Source: Datisca glomerata (lineage: Eukaryota; Streptophyta; Magnoliopsida; Cucurbitales; Datiscaceae). Taken from it: a DNA stretch of 64,000 bases. The notes beneath the pieces are model-generated. The model made no database searches, was not told the origin of the DNA, and saw only the letters and a list, made by a program, of their open reading frames with translations. Both the position numbers and the translations under genes were made by a program. Shown here piece by piece: positions 33,700 to 45,532 of this stretch. How positions within the stretch are numbered: position 1 is the stretch's first letter; every line of letters starts with the position of its first letter. The stretch is taken from the NCBI GenBank assembly GCA_003255025.1, contig QANY01000025.1, forward strand, positions 1-64,000, given 5' to 3'.

Positions 33700-35050
33700 T
33701 ATTTGAATAAAGAATCTATAAAGAATTATGTTCTGATATTCCTAATACTTTCTGGCACAGGAAGCGACATACTGTCAGTCTGCTTTACATTAAGGGATTT
33801 GATGAGAAACATATCTCAAGGCAATGCCAATTCAGATGAATTCTAAAATGGTTGAGTTCTCTAAAAAAGAAATTACAGAACTTTTCAATAAAAATATCAT
33901 TAGAAGGAGCAAGTCTCTTTGGTCCTACTCAGCCTTTTATGTTCAAAAGGCCAGTGAACTTGAACGAGAGGTTCGCCGTTTAGTAATTAATTATAAGCTC
34001 CTTAATAATATTTTGGAATAGATAAGATATCCAATACACAAACAAAATGGATTTGATCAATAGGCTTGGAGATGAGGTGGTATTCTCTAAGTTTAATATG
34101 AAATCTGGATTCTGACAAATCCAGAGAAATGAAAATGACAAATATAAAACTGCATTTGTAACATCATATGGCCATCACGAGTTGAATGTAATGCCTTCTG
34201 GCCTTAAGAATACTCCTAGTGAATTTCAAAATATAATGAATAAATTTTTTAATCAATTTATTGATTTCTCAGTTGTTTACATTGATGATGTTCTCATTTT
34301 TTCTAGGTCAATAGAACAACATTGGAAACACTTTGAGGCATTCGCTAAGATAATAAATCAAAATTATTTGGTTATCTCTGCAAGTAAAATTAAATTGTTT
34401 CAATCCAAAATTCTATTCCTAGGATTTGAAACACACCATTCTATAATTAAACTAATTGATCGGGTAATTCAATTTGCCAACAGGTTCCCTGATGAAATCC
34501 TAGATAGGACACAATTGCAAAGATTTCTAGGATCTTTAAATTACATATATGATTTTTATGATAAATTAATAATTGATTGCAAACCTCTCTTTGAAAGGCT
34601 CAAGAAGAATCCTCCTTCGTGGACATCTGTTCACAACAATCTAATTAAAAGAATTAAAACACATGTTAAGACACTCCATTGTCTTGGCATCTCCTCTAAT
34701 AATTCTTTCAAAATTGTCCAAACTGATACCTCTGAAATAGGATATGGAGGTATCTTGTTACAGAAAATCACTCCAGAGATCACCTGAACAGATTGTTAGG
34801 TTCACATCTGGGGCTTAGACTCAATCTCAAGTTAAACATAGTACGATTAAAAAGGAAATCTCATTTGTTGTTATGTGTATACAAAAATTCCAAATGACTT
34901 GTTAAATCAAAAATTCCTTTTAAAGATTGACTGTAAATATGTGAAACAAGTTCTGGAGAAACATGTTAAAAATATTGTTTGAAAATAATTTTTTACTAGA
35001 TGGTAGTCCATACTTAGTATTTTTTATTTTGATATTGAAATTATTAAAGG
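33700..35050 (+). pseudogene. Caulimovirid reverse transcriptase and RNase H, interrupted
   Basis: The RT begins in broken frames (33700-34020, with SLWSYSAFYVQK and VRRLVINYKLLN). The long open piece 34182-34787 carries the palm motif YIDDVLIFS with both catalytic Asp residues, the LGFE thumb boundary, LQRFLGSLNYI, and the start of RNase H (VQTDTSEIGYGGIL). RNase H continues in damaged form to about 35050. TAG and TGA codons at about 34019-34115 break the fingers region. No integrase follows, which separates this from the gypsy elements at 22.8-28.2 kb. Confidence 0.88.
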
Positions 35051-35084
35051 CATTAATAATCTAGTCCTTACTTTTTAACCCGTG

Positions 35085-35909
35085 AATTTTTACAGGGACA
35101 ACAAGATGGGGTCTAGGCCTCAGGCCTCAAAAAATATAATCATAGGGGAGTCATTGACTCCACAATTGGCCCTTAAGGCTCAAATCAAAGAGGAGCCTTC
35201 TGCTCCCAGAAATACCCAAATGACAATACTCTAGTCCATCAGGCCTAACTACCAATCTACACTGGTCAACCAATTTGACCCATATACAGTCTCTAAGCCC
35301 TTTGGTCCACAATCGGTTATCAACTAACCAATTACCAATTACAAAAGGTATTTTCCTTATCAATATAAAATTCTATGGATTCCGAAGTGGGAGTATGCTA
35401 TCAAAGATGAAGTCCTCACTAGACAATACTACGTTAAATGGTGGGACAAGTTCAATATACTAAAAATATCTGCTGACATAAATGATGAGTTCACAAAAAC
35501 CCATTCACAACTAAAGTTACTCAAACCACTTCCAATGGCCCCCTTAAAAATTAAGGAGCCGGACAACCAAAATCCACAAATAAAACAATCTAAATTATCA
35601 AATTCTTCCCAAGAATCAAAGCCTATATCAAAACCTTCCCCAAAAAGAAAGACCAAGGCTACAAAATCAAAAGCAAAACATGAGTTAATACAAAGGATGC
35701 TCATTCTTCTTGAAGACAATATAGATTCAAACTTTGAATCTTCAATAGAATCGAATCACCCAATTAAAAATAAAAAGAGTCAATCATCCAAAACTCCCTC
35801 TCAACAATTGGAAAAATCACACGTTCACACTCTTCCCTAATGGGCCTATGATCCCTTCCAGGATTCACAAGACCCGTCCGATAATGTGAACATTAGTGAT
35901 GACGAATAA
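35085..35909 (+). pseudogene. Viral downstream ORF of unknown function
   Basis: A reading frame follows the RNase H with a few breaks. It has a block with EVLTRQYYVKWWDKFNIL (about 35392-35470), then a Lys/Ser/Pro/Gln-rich low-complexity segment (35535-35840; PSPKRKTKATKSKAKHE and similar), and an acidic end DNVNISDDE before TAA at 35907. The frame shifts between these parts. Position downstream of RT/RNase H suggests either a C-terminal extension of the polyprotein or a separate last ORF, as some caulimovirids have. I do not assign it an activity. Confidence 0.55.
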
Positions 35910-35984
35910 AAGAAAATAATCCACCTATGGCACCAAATAGTTTTGAAGTTATATTATGGTGACACCAAAACACAATGGAAATGT

Positions 35985-36400
35985 CATAGTAGTTTTCAAA
36001 GACTAGTCACAATGTCTTCTCAATAATCAGAAAGAAGTTCAAGATAACAATTATCAAGGATCAATAACAGTGTCTCCACCAATATGAAGTAACGACCAAG
36101 ACACAAAGACCAAGATAGCAATTATCAAAGATATTTGTAATTCATCCTTTTGTAATAATTGTACTAATTGCTGAAAAAGGTAACTATTTATGCTTTTTAC
36201 TATTCTTAGTCAAAAGTAGACAAAGTATAAATGTAAAATGTTTTTACTTTTATAAAATATAATAGTTCAGGTAAGTGATGGGTTCCCAGTGAACTCCCAT
36301 TTACTTGGATATAAATAGCTAGCCCTCTCCCATTTGTTCTTCAGAACTTGTTTTCAATTCTTAACTACTTGAGAGCAAAACTTGTTTTGAAAAATGAAAC
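35985..36400 (+). promoter_or_regulatory. Putative pararetroviral promoter region
   Basis: A TATA box TATAAATA at 36310-36317 is followed within 30-60 bases by a C/T-rich stretch suitable for transcription start. Upstream are two imperfect copies of aagataacaattatcaagga (about 36038-36058 and 36112-36131). The position after the last viral ORF and before genome position 1 is that of the single strong promoter of caulimovirids. Activity cannot be judged from sequence. Confidence 0.55.
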
Positions 36401-36442
36401 TTTCTTCTTTTTCCTTCAATGTTAAATATTTTCAATCCTATG

Positions 36443-38270
36443 TCAATACAGTCGATGGACGGGCAACCATAGAGTGTAGAAACGAGCAACCACATAGTGC
36501 AGATCAATACATAAAGACTTAGGCAATTTGAAACAATACATAGCATATGCAGGTATAGATTGAGCCACATCTTTAATTAAAACCTCTTTTCCTCCTACCA
36601 GAATTCCTCTCTTTCCAACCTTGAAGAACTTTACAAAGTCTGCTTTTAATATTGGAGAACAATCTTTCTTGCTTCGACTAGTCAAAGCTGTGAGACTCAA
36701 ATACTTCTCATGGCAGCTAGTAGAAGACATATTCAACATCAAACTCAAATCATCCCACATGTGGGAAGGAGTATTAAGAATGAATGAGATGTTGGACTTG
36801 CTGAGATTAATAGATTGCCTCGAGGTTTCTCGTAAACATGAAGAATATGCTTTGTGTGATATCTGCACGAAAAAAGACCAAGGTGTCATCATCGAAGAAT
36901 AAGTGGGATATAGTAGGAGCACCTCTGCATATCTTTGGAAAAACTAGGGATCCTGCTTGAACCGAATGTGAGATCAAATAGGAGAGGCCCTCGGCATAAA
37001 GGAGGAAGAGATACGGAGAAATGGGATCTCGTTGACGCAAGCCCCTAGATGACACAATATGACCATAAACCTTCCTGTTGATTAGAATTGACTAAGAAAT
37101 CGAAGAAATGCACTTCATAATAAGAGACACCCACGCTTGATCAAACCTCATTTTTCTCATGATATTCTTCAAAAAGTCTCACTCCGCTCGATCATAGGCC
37201 TTACTAATATCAAGTTTAACTACCGCAAATCCTTTTTTACCACATCATTTTCTACGAAGAGTACGAATCATCTCAAAAGACACCAGAATGTTGTCTATAA
37301 TCAATCTACCACTAATAAAAGCAATCTGGTTTTCGGATATAATATTTGGAAGGATATCTTTTAGCTTGTTTGCAAAAAGATTTGAGATAATATTATAGAG
37401 AACGTTGCTGGACTGAAGTTAGCAACATGTTTGGGATTTTTCTTCTTCAATATAAACAATATATTAGAGTAAAGTCCGTCCTCCCTTTAAGACAGTCCAA
37501 GCAATAAGCAGAGATACCTGAACTAATGACGTTCCAATATTCTTGATAAAAAAATGCAAGATATTGATCGGACCCTGGGCTTCTATCTGAGTGCATACTT
37601 TTGATTGCCAACTCGATATCATCCTTGGAGAATGGTGGTAAGAGAGCTTGGTTCATATCCTCAATCACAATAGATGGAATGGCCAAATAGATCATGTCAA
37701 TACCAACATAAGAAGGTCTCGAGGACATAAATAGATTATGACAATAATTCAGGATAGTGCTAAAGATACCTTCTATAGAGTCTGTCCAATGGTTCTCTTC
37801 ATCCATGATGCCAATAATTGTATTCGTGCATTTTTGTTCAGAAGTAAATGAGTGGAAATATTTAGTATTGCGATCTCCTTCATGAAGCCACTCGGTTTTG
37901 GCTCTCTGTATCCAAAAACCTCTTTAAGAAGGTCATCTTATTTAACTTGGAGTGACCGAAGCTCCTCCCATTCAGAATTGGAAGAGGCAGACGTGAGTAA
38001 ATCAATGAGTCTATTTTGACAATTCCTCAACTCTTTGGCTGAAGAGCCAAACTTGTTCTTACTCCAAACTGGCATGGCATTTGAGCATTTCTTAAGGGAG
38101 TCCACAACTTGATTTAGACAGATTTGGGGGCTTTTGCACCACGCTCCTTAATCACCCTTTCACAATGTGCATCATTAACCCAAAAAGCTTCAAACTTGAA
38201 TGAACGAGATCCCCCCAATCATTTAACCACGACCTGGTCAAGAAGTTCGACTACTAACAACCGGTGATTA
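36443..38270 (-). pseudogene. L1-type LINE ORF2 fragment (minus strand)
   Basis: Read right to left: a trace of the endonuclease C-terminus (SNHRLLVVELLD at about 38240-38270, where SDH is usual), a linker with FKFEAFWVNDAHCERV, and the RT fingers at 37806-37447 (FSKDDIELAIKSMHSDRSPGSD). The palm follows at 37055-36807 (GLRQRDPISPYLFLLYAEGLS and FFDDDTLVF), then the thumb/connection at 36922-36443 (SSTSCHEKYLSLTAL, VGGKEVLIKDVAQSIPAYAM). Stops and frameshifts are frequent. Truncation at 36443 coincides with the right end of the pararetrovirus. The RNase H domain and 3' end are missing. Confidence 0.85.
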
Positions 38271-39010
38271 GATACAAAGAAGTTTTGATGAAGGGCATCC
38301 TCTGTCATTTGCTAAAGGAGGGATAAAAGTTTCCCTTTGGTTGATAGGAGCAGATATTCTCAAAAGGCTTATTGTGTCTTCACAGGGCTCAATGCTTACA
38401 TCACTCTCCTCCAACTCAACTTCCTCATCACCTAAACAGATACAAGACTCCATGGATGAGGAACAAATTTTATGGAAAGCACTTTCAACAACGAATTTCC
38501 ACTCCACATTCTAATATTCTCCTGCACTAAACGTCATCATTCCCAAGCACATTGTGAATGGAACATTCTGGTCGGGATTCAAGGATAAGTTCCATATTCC
38601 TCATTCTTTGCTTCTTGACTTCTATCATCTCATTATCCACCAAGTCTACTCCTTGTTCCTCAATCACAGTCTCATAATAATCTTCATTCAAGTCATCACT
38701 AACAACCAAATTATCCCTTTGACCAAAGTCCATCATATCACTATAAAGAAGCAAAGATACATGACTTGAAACATCCTTACTCATTGTATTAAGACCATGT
38801 CCTTCAGAGATGGATTCCAGGCCTCCACCTTGCGTAGAAAAGCTTTACTCTCCATTCATGCAGCATCAACACAAACCAAATGCAAACTCTCCCAGGGAGG
38901 ATGGAGGAAAAGATGATCCTCAAATTCACCTAGAGAGATGCTCTCACTTAGAGAGAGAGAAATCTCAATGTGCCTTTTTCTTACAGGAGAGAAGACTAAA
39001 GTACTAATGT
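38268..39010 (-). pseudogene. LINE 5' region remnant (minus strand), endonuclease mostly deleted
   Basis: Two open stretches, 38784-38527 and 38507-38268, encode acidic, unstructured protein (LVVSDDLNEDYYETV, LGDEEVELEESDV). They precede the endonuclease trace in the same orientation, so they fit the ORF1-ORF2 linker part of an L1-type element. The endonuclease catalytic core that should lie between them and SNHRLL is absent. Assignment is by position only. Confidence 0.4.
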
Positions 39011-39430
39011 GCTACACCCTCCTCTAACAAGAAATTACTGCTAGACTCTAATCTGTCTAGCATTTTGTCATTAAAATTTATACTTTATACACTAGGGTCT
39101 AGCACAATATTTTTTATAGATCATGATCTAGCAGTCACCAATTTCAACCGAAAAATTTTAAACCAAAGGGGCAACTTAGTCTTTGTTCCCGTAAAAAGCT
39201 GAATTTCGCTAATAAACATACAAGGGTCTTAACATCATTTTTTTCTTACACATAGGGTTGTTTATAAAAAAATTTCAAAAAAAAATTATGTTTAACGATT
39301 TAAATATTGTGTCACCATAGGTTTCTCTCTCCTAGTGGGTGTTTCTTTCTCTTTTTGAGATTCTTTCTCGTAAAGCCTTTTTTAAGTTTTCTTCCTCATT
39401 CAGTTTCTTTTTAGGGTTTCCTTCACTGTG
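39010..39430. other. No recognisable coding feature
   Basis: This junction between two LINE fragments in opposite orientation includes short words such as tctagcac and tctagcagt and a T/C-rich run at 39320-39440. No open frame was found. Confidence 0.35.
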
Positions 39431-39439
39431 ACTTAGAGC

Positions 39440-40590
39440 TTCTTTTGGTGATAGAAGTAGTGGAAGACTTATGCAAGAATATGTCCCTAACGCTAGAGGA
39501 AAAAGAAGTTATAGTTATCAGTGACAACTAATGGGAGGAGGGGAAAGACTTAAGTCTCTGCCTAGTTTCCAAGGTCCTCATTCCTTGTGCATTGAGTAGC
39601 GCTACCTTCAAATCTACAATGCAATCAATCTGAAAACCGGCGAAAGGTATGTCAGTAGTTTATTGCGGTGATGATCTTTTTCTTCTAATTTTTAAAAAAA
39701 TCCTCTAGACAATAGGAGAGCATTATTGAATGAACCTTGGCATTTTGACAAGTCTATGATACTACTGAAAGAAGTAGACGGTTCAGCCCCTCCTAATTTG
39801 ATAAATCCACATGAGGTTAATGTCTGGGTTAGGGCTTTCAATCTTCCTCTACTCTGGATGAATAAAGAGGTGGGGATACATTGAAAATAGTTTGGGAAAG
39901 TTTTTGGAGATTGATATAGACACTGAAGTAGGGTGTTTGGGAAAATACCTCCCTATTTGTATACAAATGTGGATAGGTCAGTAAAAAAGTATTCAAAAAT
40001 GAGAAGCAATTCATGTTTAGAATCGATTTCGATAGATTTGAAATTTGAGAGGCTCCTTGATTTCTGTTCACTGTGAAAAATTTACGCATGTAATGAAAGA
40101 TTATGAGGAAACACAGTATTGATAAGAGCAAGATAACGTCATTTGGTCTGGAACATAGCGTTCAAAACCTAAACGCGTTTACTAGGAGGCCTACTATGAA
40201 TTGTGAGTTTAGACGGAATGTCGCTAGCCCTCAGGAATCTGGTTTCAATAGCTCAAATGACAATATTTTTAGGGAAGTTAACTCTACCGAGAGACAATTT
40301 TGATCTCACCAAAATATCTTTTCGTAAGAAATAGGCTCAAGGAAGGAAGGGGTGCAGGTATCGGATGGTCAAGGGAATGAGTGCTTACGCATGGGGCGTT
40401 CCCAGTCTGCAATGGAGGACTCCAAAGCACCACGTGTTGCGAGTGAAAAGTGTATGAATGTTAAGAGTAATATCTCTCTACAGGGTATTGAGGTTAGGAC
40501 ATGTGGACAAGCCAAGTCAAATGTCTATGAGGAAAAGATAAAGGGAAAAGATTTGTTTCATATGATGGGTGAAACTGGCTTGGACCTCTA
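39440..40590 (+). pseudogene. Plant LINE ORF1 (DUF4283 type) fragment, plus strand
   Basis: The frame at about 39715-39855 reads LLNEPWHFDKSMILLKEVDG and VNVWVRAFNLP, the typical DUF4283 nucleic-acid-binding pattern of LINE-encoded ORF1 proteins in plants. A damaged knuckle-like piece (LDFCSL, then a TGA, with HVMKDYEE further on in the alternate frame) follows at 40045-40110. Ser/Arg-rich linker frames follow at 40103-40303 and 40352-40591. ORF2 does not follow. This fragment is opposite in orientation to the ORF2 fragment at 36.4-38.3 kb and need not come from the same copy. Confidence 0.65.
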
Positions 40591-41593
40591 GGGCTTGTTT
40601 GGTAACCCTTATTCTAAGCTCATTCTGCCGAAGACAGACCCACATGAAGACAGGTTCATCGACGAAGACCCAAACGAAGACTTCTTCGTTCCTGCCACCA
40701 ACGAAGCTTCTTCTTGCCGCCGACGAAGCTTCTTCCTTTCACTGTTTCTTCCTGGTAAGCCTCTTCCTTTTCCTCTTCTTCTTTCTGTTTTTTTGTTAGA
40801 TCTATAATTATGCATTTTTGTTAGATTTGCATTCTTATTGCTTCCACCGATTTTGTGTTTGTTAGATCTGCGTTTTGGCAACTGTGTTAGATCTGATTTT
40901 AGCTTTGCCTTTACATATGGTTTTTGTTAGATCTGATTTTAGCGTTGACTTTGTGTTTGTTCTGTCTAATTCAAGATCTCATTCAACAAAAAACTTGACC
41001 TACAATTATTTTTAGATGAGGATGAAATAAAAATTAAACTATTGGTAATCTGGGATTCAGTATGGCTGTTAAGACAATATTGAATGGCCTCACACCAAGA
41101 ATGCCAATATTTGTTTAGCCGGTGGTAGTCATTGATACAGGATGGTAGTAATTGAAATTTTTTGTAATTGTAGAGATGCCCATTTGCTGAAAGTTAGAAA
41201 TTGAAAAGAAGATGATCCATTTATTATAGAGATGCCCATTTGATGAAAGTTTTGGGATTGCAATCCCTTCTCTTTTATTTTTTTCCTCCCCCTGGTGATG
41301 ATTTCCCTCAGGACTACCATTGTGAAACAACCTTCAACTGGTAATGGAGGTATTACTAAAAACTTGCAACATCATCATTCATTTTCATAATTTTCATCAA
41401 CTTCTAGTGGATGAAAAATTTCATATTCATTAATAACACCTGCAAATCATTCCTTTTCCGAGGACTGTGGTGAGCATATACTTGCACTGACAATTTACTC
41501 CAAGGTTTTTGTGGTGTCTGCAATTGTGGTTACGTATTGGTCTTTCAACTACTCTTCAGTAGTATCTTACTCTGAACAAATCTTAATTCACAG
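40591..41593. other. Unassigned DNA between LINE ORF1 and the nucleotidyltransferase exons
   Basis: A MITE-like start, gggcttgtttggtaaccc, occurs at 40591-40608, followed by a C/T-rich patch around 40660-40800 and several copies of ttagatctg(c/a)tttt (40795-40960). At 41170-41260 the word gagatgcccatttg occurs twice. The expected upstream exons (catalytic head) of the downstream gene are not here. Confidence 0.35.
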
Positions 41594-43975
41594 CTCGTAT
41601 TTTACGTGCTGTGAGAATTGCGGCCCGTTTAGGATTCCGTTCCACTGGAGATATAGCTCTTTCTATAAAAGAATTGTCTTGCTCCGTGTTAAGACTTGAC
41701 AAGGTATTTACTTTCTGGTTCATTTTCATGTGGCTCATATATTACTTTAGAGTAATTGTTTTCTTTCTTTCCATTTGTTATAGGGGAGGATTATCAAGGA
41801 AATGAATTATATGTTGGCATTTGGGTCAGCTGAGGCTTCTCTGAGATTGTTATGGAGATTTGGGCTTCTAGAAGTACTTCTTCCTATCCAAGTGTGGCGT
41901 TGTTCTTTAACAACTTCTGTCGTTAAACATGGAGAATCTTGATGTTGTTTTCGCCTAAGTACTTTCTTAATAGATGCTGCATTATACAGGCATCTTATTT
42001 TGTTTCCCAAGGTTTTAAGAGACGTGATGACTGATCTAACATGCTTCTGGTGAGTGCAGTTACTTTTGCTACAGCATGTGTTCTCATGCTGTTCTGCGCC
42101 TATAATCAAGTAATGCATCGGTTAGATCTTTTTTATTCTTGTGATCAGACCATTTATACGCAGACTCTTATACTTCAATGTATTTTCACTACCAACCGTG
42201 TTGTTACCCATCAAAATTGACACAAGTTACTGTAGGAATCAAAGTGTCATGTAAAAACAAAATTACTGTAGAACCTTTACAATGTGCTGATATGACTTGA
42301 TATTTTTTTTCACGTGGATCTTCTGTAGACTTTGTTTTCCAACCTTGATAGATTGGTGGCACCTGATCGCCCGTGTCATAGCAGCTTATGGTAAGAACTT
42401 TTTTAGCATTGAAATCTATTTAGAGGCTATTTATTCTTTCGAAGTTTATTAGGGTATCTTAGATCATGTTCTCTGATATGTTATATGTGCCCAGTACTGT
42501 AACTTGCATCCAGTGAAGAGTTATCACTTGTTGATTCGTTTAGATATTGATGACCCAGAATTCTATTCAAGAATCCTATTCAAGCCTATCTTGCCAACAA
42601 CATTTCTTGGTGCCTATGAGAACTTTTCCTTTCTTTGCCTTCTAGAAGTTCTTATACTCAGCTTAATGAATTGTTTTCTGTAATGAGATTGCACAGTCAT
42701 TGCCAAGTTAAAATCAGTTAAGACACATTCAATGAGAACAACTACTCAAAGCCGCCTCAGTATGTCGTTAGTCCTCACACTACAACTGGTTCAAGACGTG
42801 ATTCAATGCGAATGATTACTTAAGACCTCGTTATATCATACTAAAATTTTTCTGGTCAATACTCCACAGTGTAATGTCTATACTAGATCATTGTTAAGAA
42901 CTTAGTAAGAAGATTTACATTTTCGTTTATGTACAATGGGCATCTGAGGTAACTGGAAGTGCTTGAGAGCTTATGATAGGGTTATAATTGCAGGATTGCC
43001 ATCTTAGCTTTTCACAAAGCTCTCATTGATCAGCCTCGGGACCCATTAGTTGTTGCAGCATTTAGCCTTTCTGTCCACAGTGGTGGTTCCTTGTATGAAG
43101 CAGTGGAAATCGCGAAAAACATTTCGCAACCATACAACATGACGTTCCATGAGTTATCAGGTCCTAAAGATATGGACTCGGACAATGCATTGATGAACCA
43201 GGTAATCAATCTTGCAGCATCAGTGAGGGATGTATTAAGCGAGATGACAGATAAATATTATGTTTCTCAAGCAATGGTCAAATACCCACAGGCCCCACAC
43301 TCCAATCTAGTGAGTTCCAAGCTCTTTTTATATTTAGACTTTGTTTTTGGCAAGCCTAAAACTTGAAGAATGTTAGTTCTGTAATGAATTGCCGCAATGT
43401 TTTGCCTTAGCTATTCACGAAGTCAGGGGTGTTCTATTAGTGTCATTCTATGTGGCTGGATTAAAATATACTAATTATTTCTCTTCTATGAAATATGGTT
43501 GCTGATAATAAAAGCATGAAGAAATTTTTTCTTGATCATATCTGCTTTTCTTTTTTTACGGAAGAATATGGAACCACGGAACACGGTCCTGTAAAGACAG
43601 ATAAGACAGCAAAAGGTTCCATCGTTAATCTTTCCTATTTTAGATCCTCTAAGTTGAAGTTTTCAATTCATGGGATGGTTGTCTCCTGGGCATCTCTTCA
43701 CAGAGGCTAATCTATCTACTTCGTGTCTAGCCTCCTTTCTGATCTTAAATTACTAATTGTGATTTATTTTTTTGTATTTAAATACGAAAAAAAACTTACT
43801 TTCCTTTTTCACTTTGCAGGTTTTCATATCACAAGCATTGTCAATGAAGGTAGCAAAGATTTTTGAATGTGTTAGAAGGGGTAAGGAGAGGGGATCCGTT
43901 CCGAAAAGACTACGATTCCCTGGCTTTAGGTATCCTGCCGGTGGTTCAACATATGTTCGCAAGGATTGTTTTTGA
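41594..43975 (+). pseudogene. tRNA nucleotidyltransferase/poly(A) polymerase family gene, 5'-truncated
   Basis: Six exon pieces with GT-AG borders can be followed: 41594-41703, 41784-41891, 41990-42049, 42329-42390, 42994-43319 and 43820-43975. They encode ARILRAVRIAARLGFR, the MNYMLAFGSAEASLRLLW block, NLDRLVAPDRPCHSSLW (Trp codon split by an intron), AILAFHKALIDQPRDPL and VFISQALSMKVAKIFECV. This is the RNA-binding body of class II CCA-adding enzymes and bacterial-type poly(A) polymerases, which in plants act on tRNA 3' ends or RNA tails in organelles or nucleus. The catalytic head with its GG and DxD motifs is missing upstream. A TGA at 42032-42034 replaces a codon in the third piece, where Arg is expected. 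The last exon ends at TGA 43973-43975. Probably a truncated pseudogene. A start further upstream, displaced by insertions, cannot be excluded. Confidence 0.75.
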
Positions 43976-45532
43976 CACCGTCTACCCTCCAAACGAGAAC
44001 AGAAGAAATTCAATCCAGTCACGTTGACCTCCGGAAATACTTCAGTTTTTTTACCAAAGATTATAATATGAAATCAAAGGCCAGCTGTTACGTGAAACAT
44101 CTTATTCTCGTTCAGCTAGTGTTTCCAGCGTCGCGACCATTACAGCTGCAGATCCCACAATTCCTCGTCATTTAGTTCTGGCAGACTTTGATTTTATGGA
44201 CCTAACTAGTTTATCCAGCAGCACAGAAAGAAATATTTCTTCAAGCGAAAGTAAATTTTCAAATGGATTCATGGATTGACAGTTCTTCCTGCACAGCTTC
44301 AAAGCTTCCTTTGTTGGATTGCATAGACAGACATCATCCTATCATGAATTTATTTGGCCATCATCGGATTCAGTTAGAATCACTATAATCTGCTGTTTTG
44401 TGAGAAATTTGTTGTCTGTATGTCGCGATTCTTGATCGATTCTTTTAAATTGGTTCCCATCCTTCTTGATCGTTTAGTACTAGAGGCCATCAAATTAAAT
44501 TCTATGGCCAATAGGCTGGAGGCCAATATTCCCATTCTCTATCACTAAGAAGCTGGAGGCCATCAAATGTAGTAACAAGATTCAGACAGGAGATGGGGAC
44601 ATACACGTATATATATGTACCGTGCTTGCTGCCGCTACCTCATAATTGTGAATGCAAATTAGTTTGGAGATCCAGTATTCCTTACATTCATATGGAGTAG
44701 GATCTATTCAGCAAAATAGAAGAGAATATTGTCTGTTGCAGGCAAGTTTTTCAAGGGCATATTTAGACCGTTTGAAAACATCAATAGCGGTCCATGGTTT
44801 TGGGGGCCGGGCTGTCTGAATGTTTAAACATCTTTTTTTGCTGAGAAACCTTAACTTATATTTGGGCCATAATATCTCTCAATGTTGTTTATAATGAGAC
44901 TATGAATCCCAGATATAGGTATGAGGCTTGAACACAAAATCCCATATTTTTGCTTCTAGTTGTTGAGTATATAGAATCTCCTGTCTTTAACTATGTTTTT
45001 AAAGTATGACATTTGATCCTTAGCTGCGTAAATAGATGAGTGGTGATTCAAACAGAGTCGTCAAGCTCTGTAATAGGATTCAACTTCTTTACTGTTCAAC
45101 AGACTGTCATGTCAATTTTAATGCTGTCATTCCTATATCTGGGATTCAGTTTATCTGAACTGCAAGGTGGTAAAAATGGAATTTAGATTCTCTTCTATTT
45201 CTAGACCATAAGAGGGGTCTGCTTTGATGCGTCTGATTTAAAAATGATCAGACTAAAAACAAAAAAAATGGAGATCTAAATCCGTAAAAATGTGGGAAAA
45301 CTTAGGCTAGTTGGACAAGTACAAGTCCTTAATTAGCTAAATAAGAAGTGAAGTGCAAGAGTCTTATATGTTGTTTAACCTTGATATCTTCATTCTGATC
45401 TATTCTAAATATGGTTGGATGCAGTTTAAAGTAGAAGAAACAAAAGTAAAGGTAACCACTCTCAAAACACAATGAAAAAGCATGTTCAGTTTTACTTGGA
45501 GAAAGAGAATAATAATTCTAAAACTTGTCTTG
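43976..45532. other. Former 3' flank of the nucleotidyltransferase gene; no other gene
   Basis: Bases up to about 44250 could be 3' untranslated sequence. Around 44465-44570 the phrase ctggaggcca(at/tc) recurs three times at intervals of about 50 bp. No open frame with recognisable content follows. Confidence 0.35.

Larger units (their letters stand above)
29222..36400 (+). mobile_element. Endogenous pararetrovirus (family Caulimoviridae), near full length
   Basis: The order matches one linearised caulimovirid genome: a Met-tRNA primer-binding site, a leader, movement protein, coat protein, aspartic protease, reverse transcriptase with RNase H, a downstream ORF, and then a TATA-containing intergenic region. 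Members of this family replicate through RNA from a circular DNA without an obligatory integrase, and none was seen here. All frames except the movement protein are interrupted. The genus was not resolved: the gene order excludes a typical badnavirus layout, and a petuvirus- or florendovirus-like clade is possible. The right end is cut at about 36400-36440 by a LINE fragment. Confidence 0.85.

Noticed and set aside
36621..36902. Plus-strand ORF of 93 codons
   Set aside because: It lies antisense to the LINE thumb/connection segment, which is recognisable on the minus strand.
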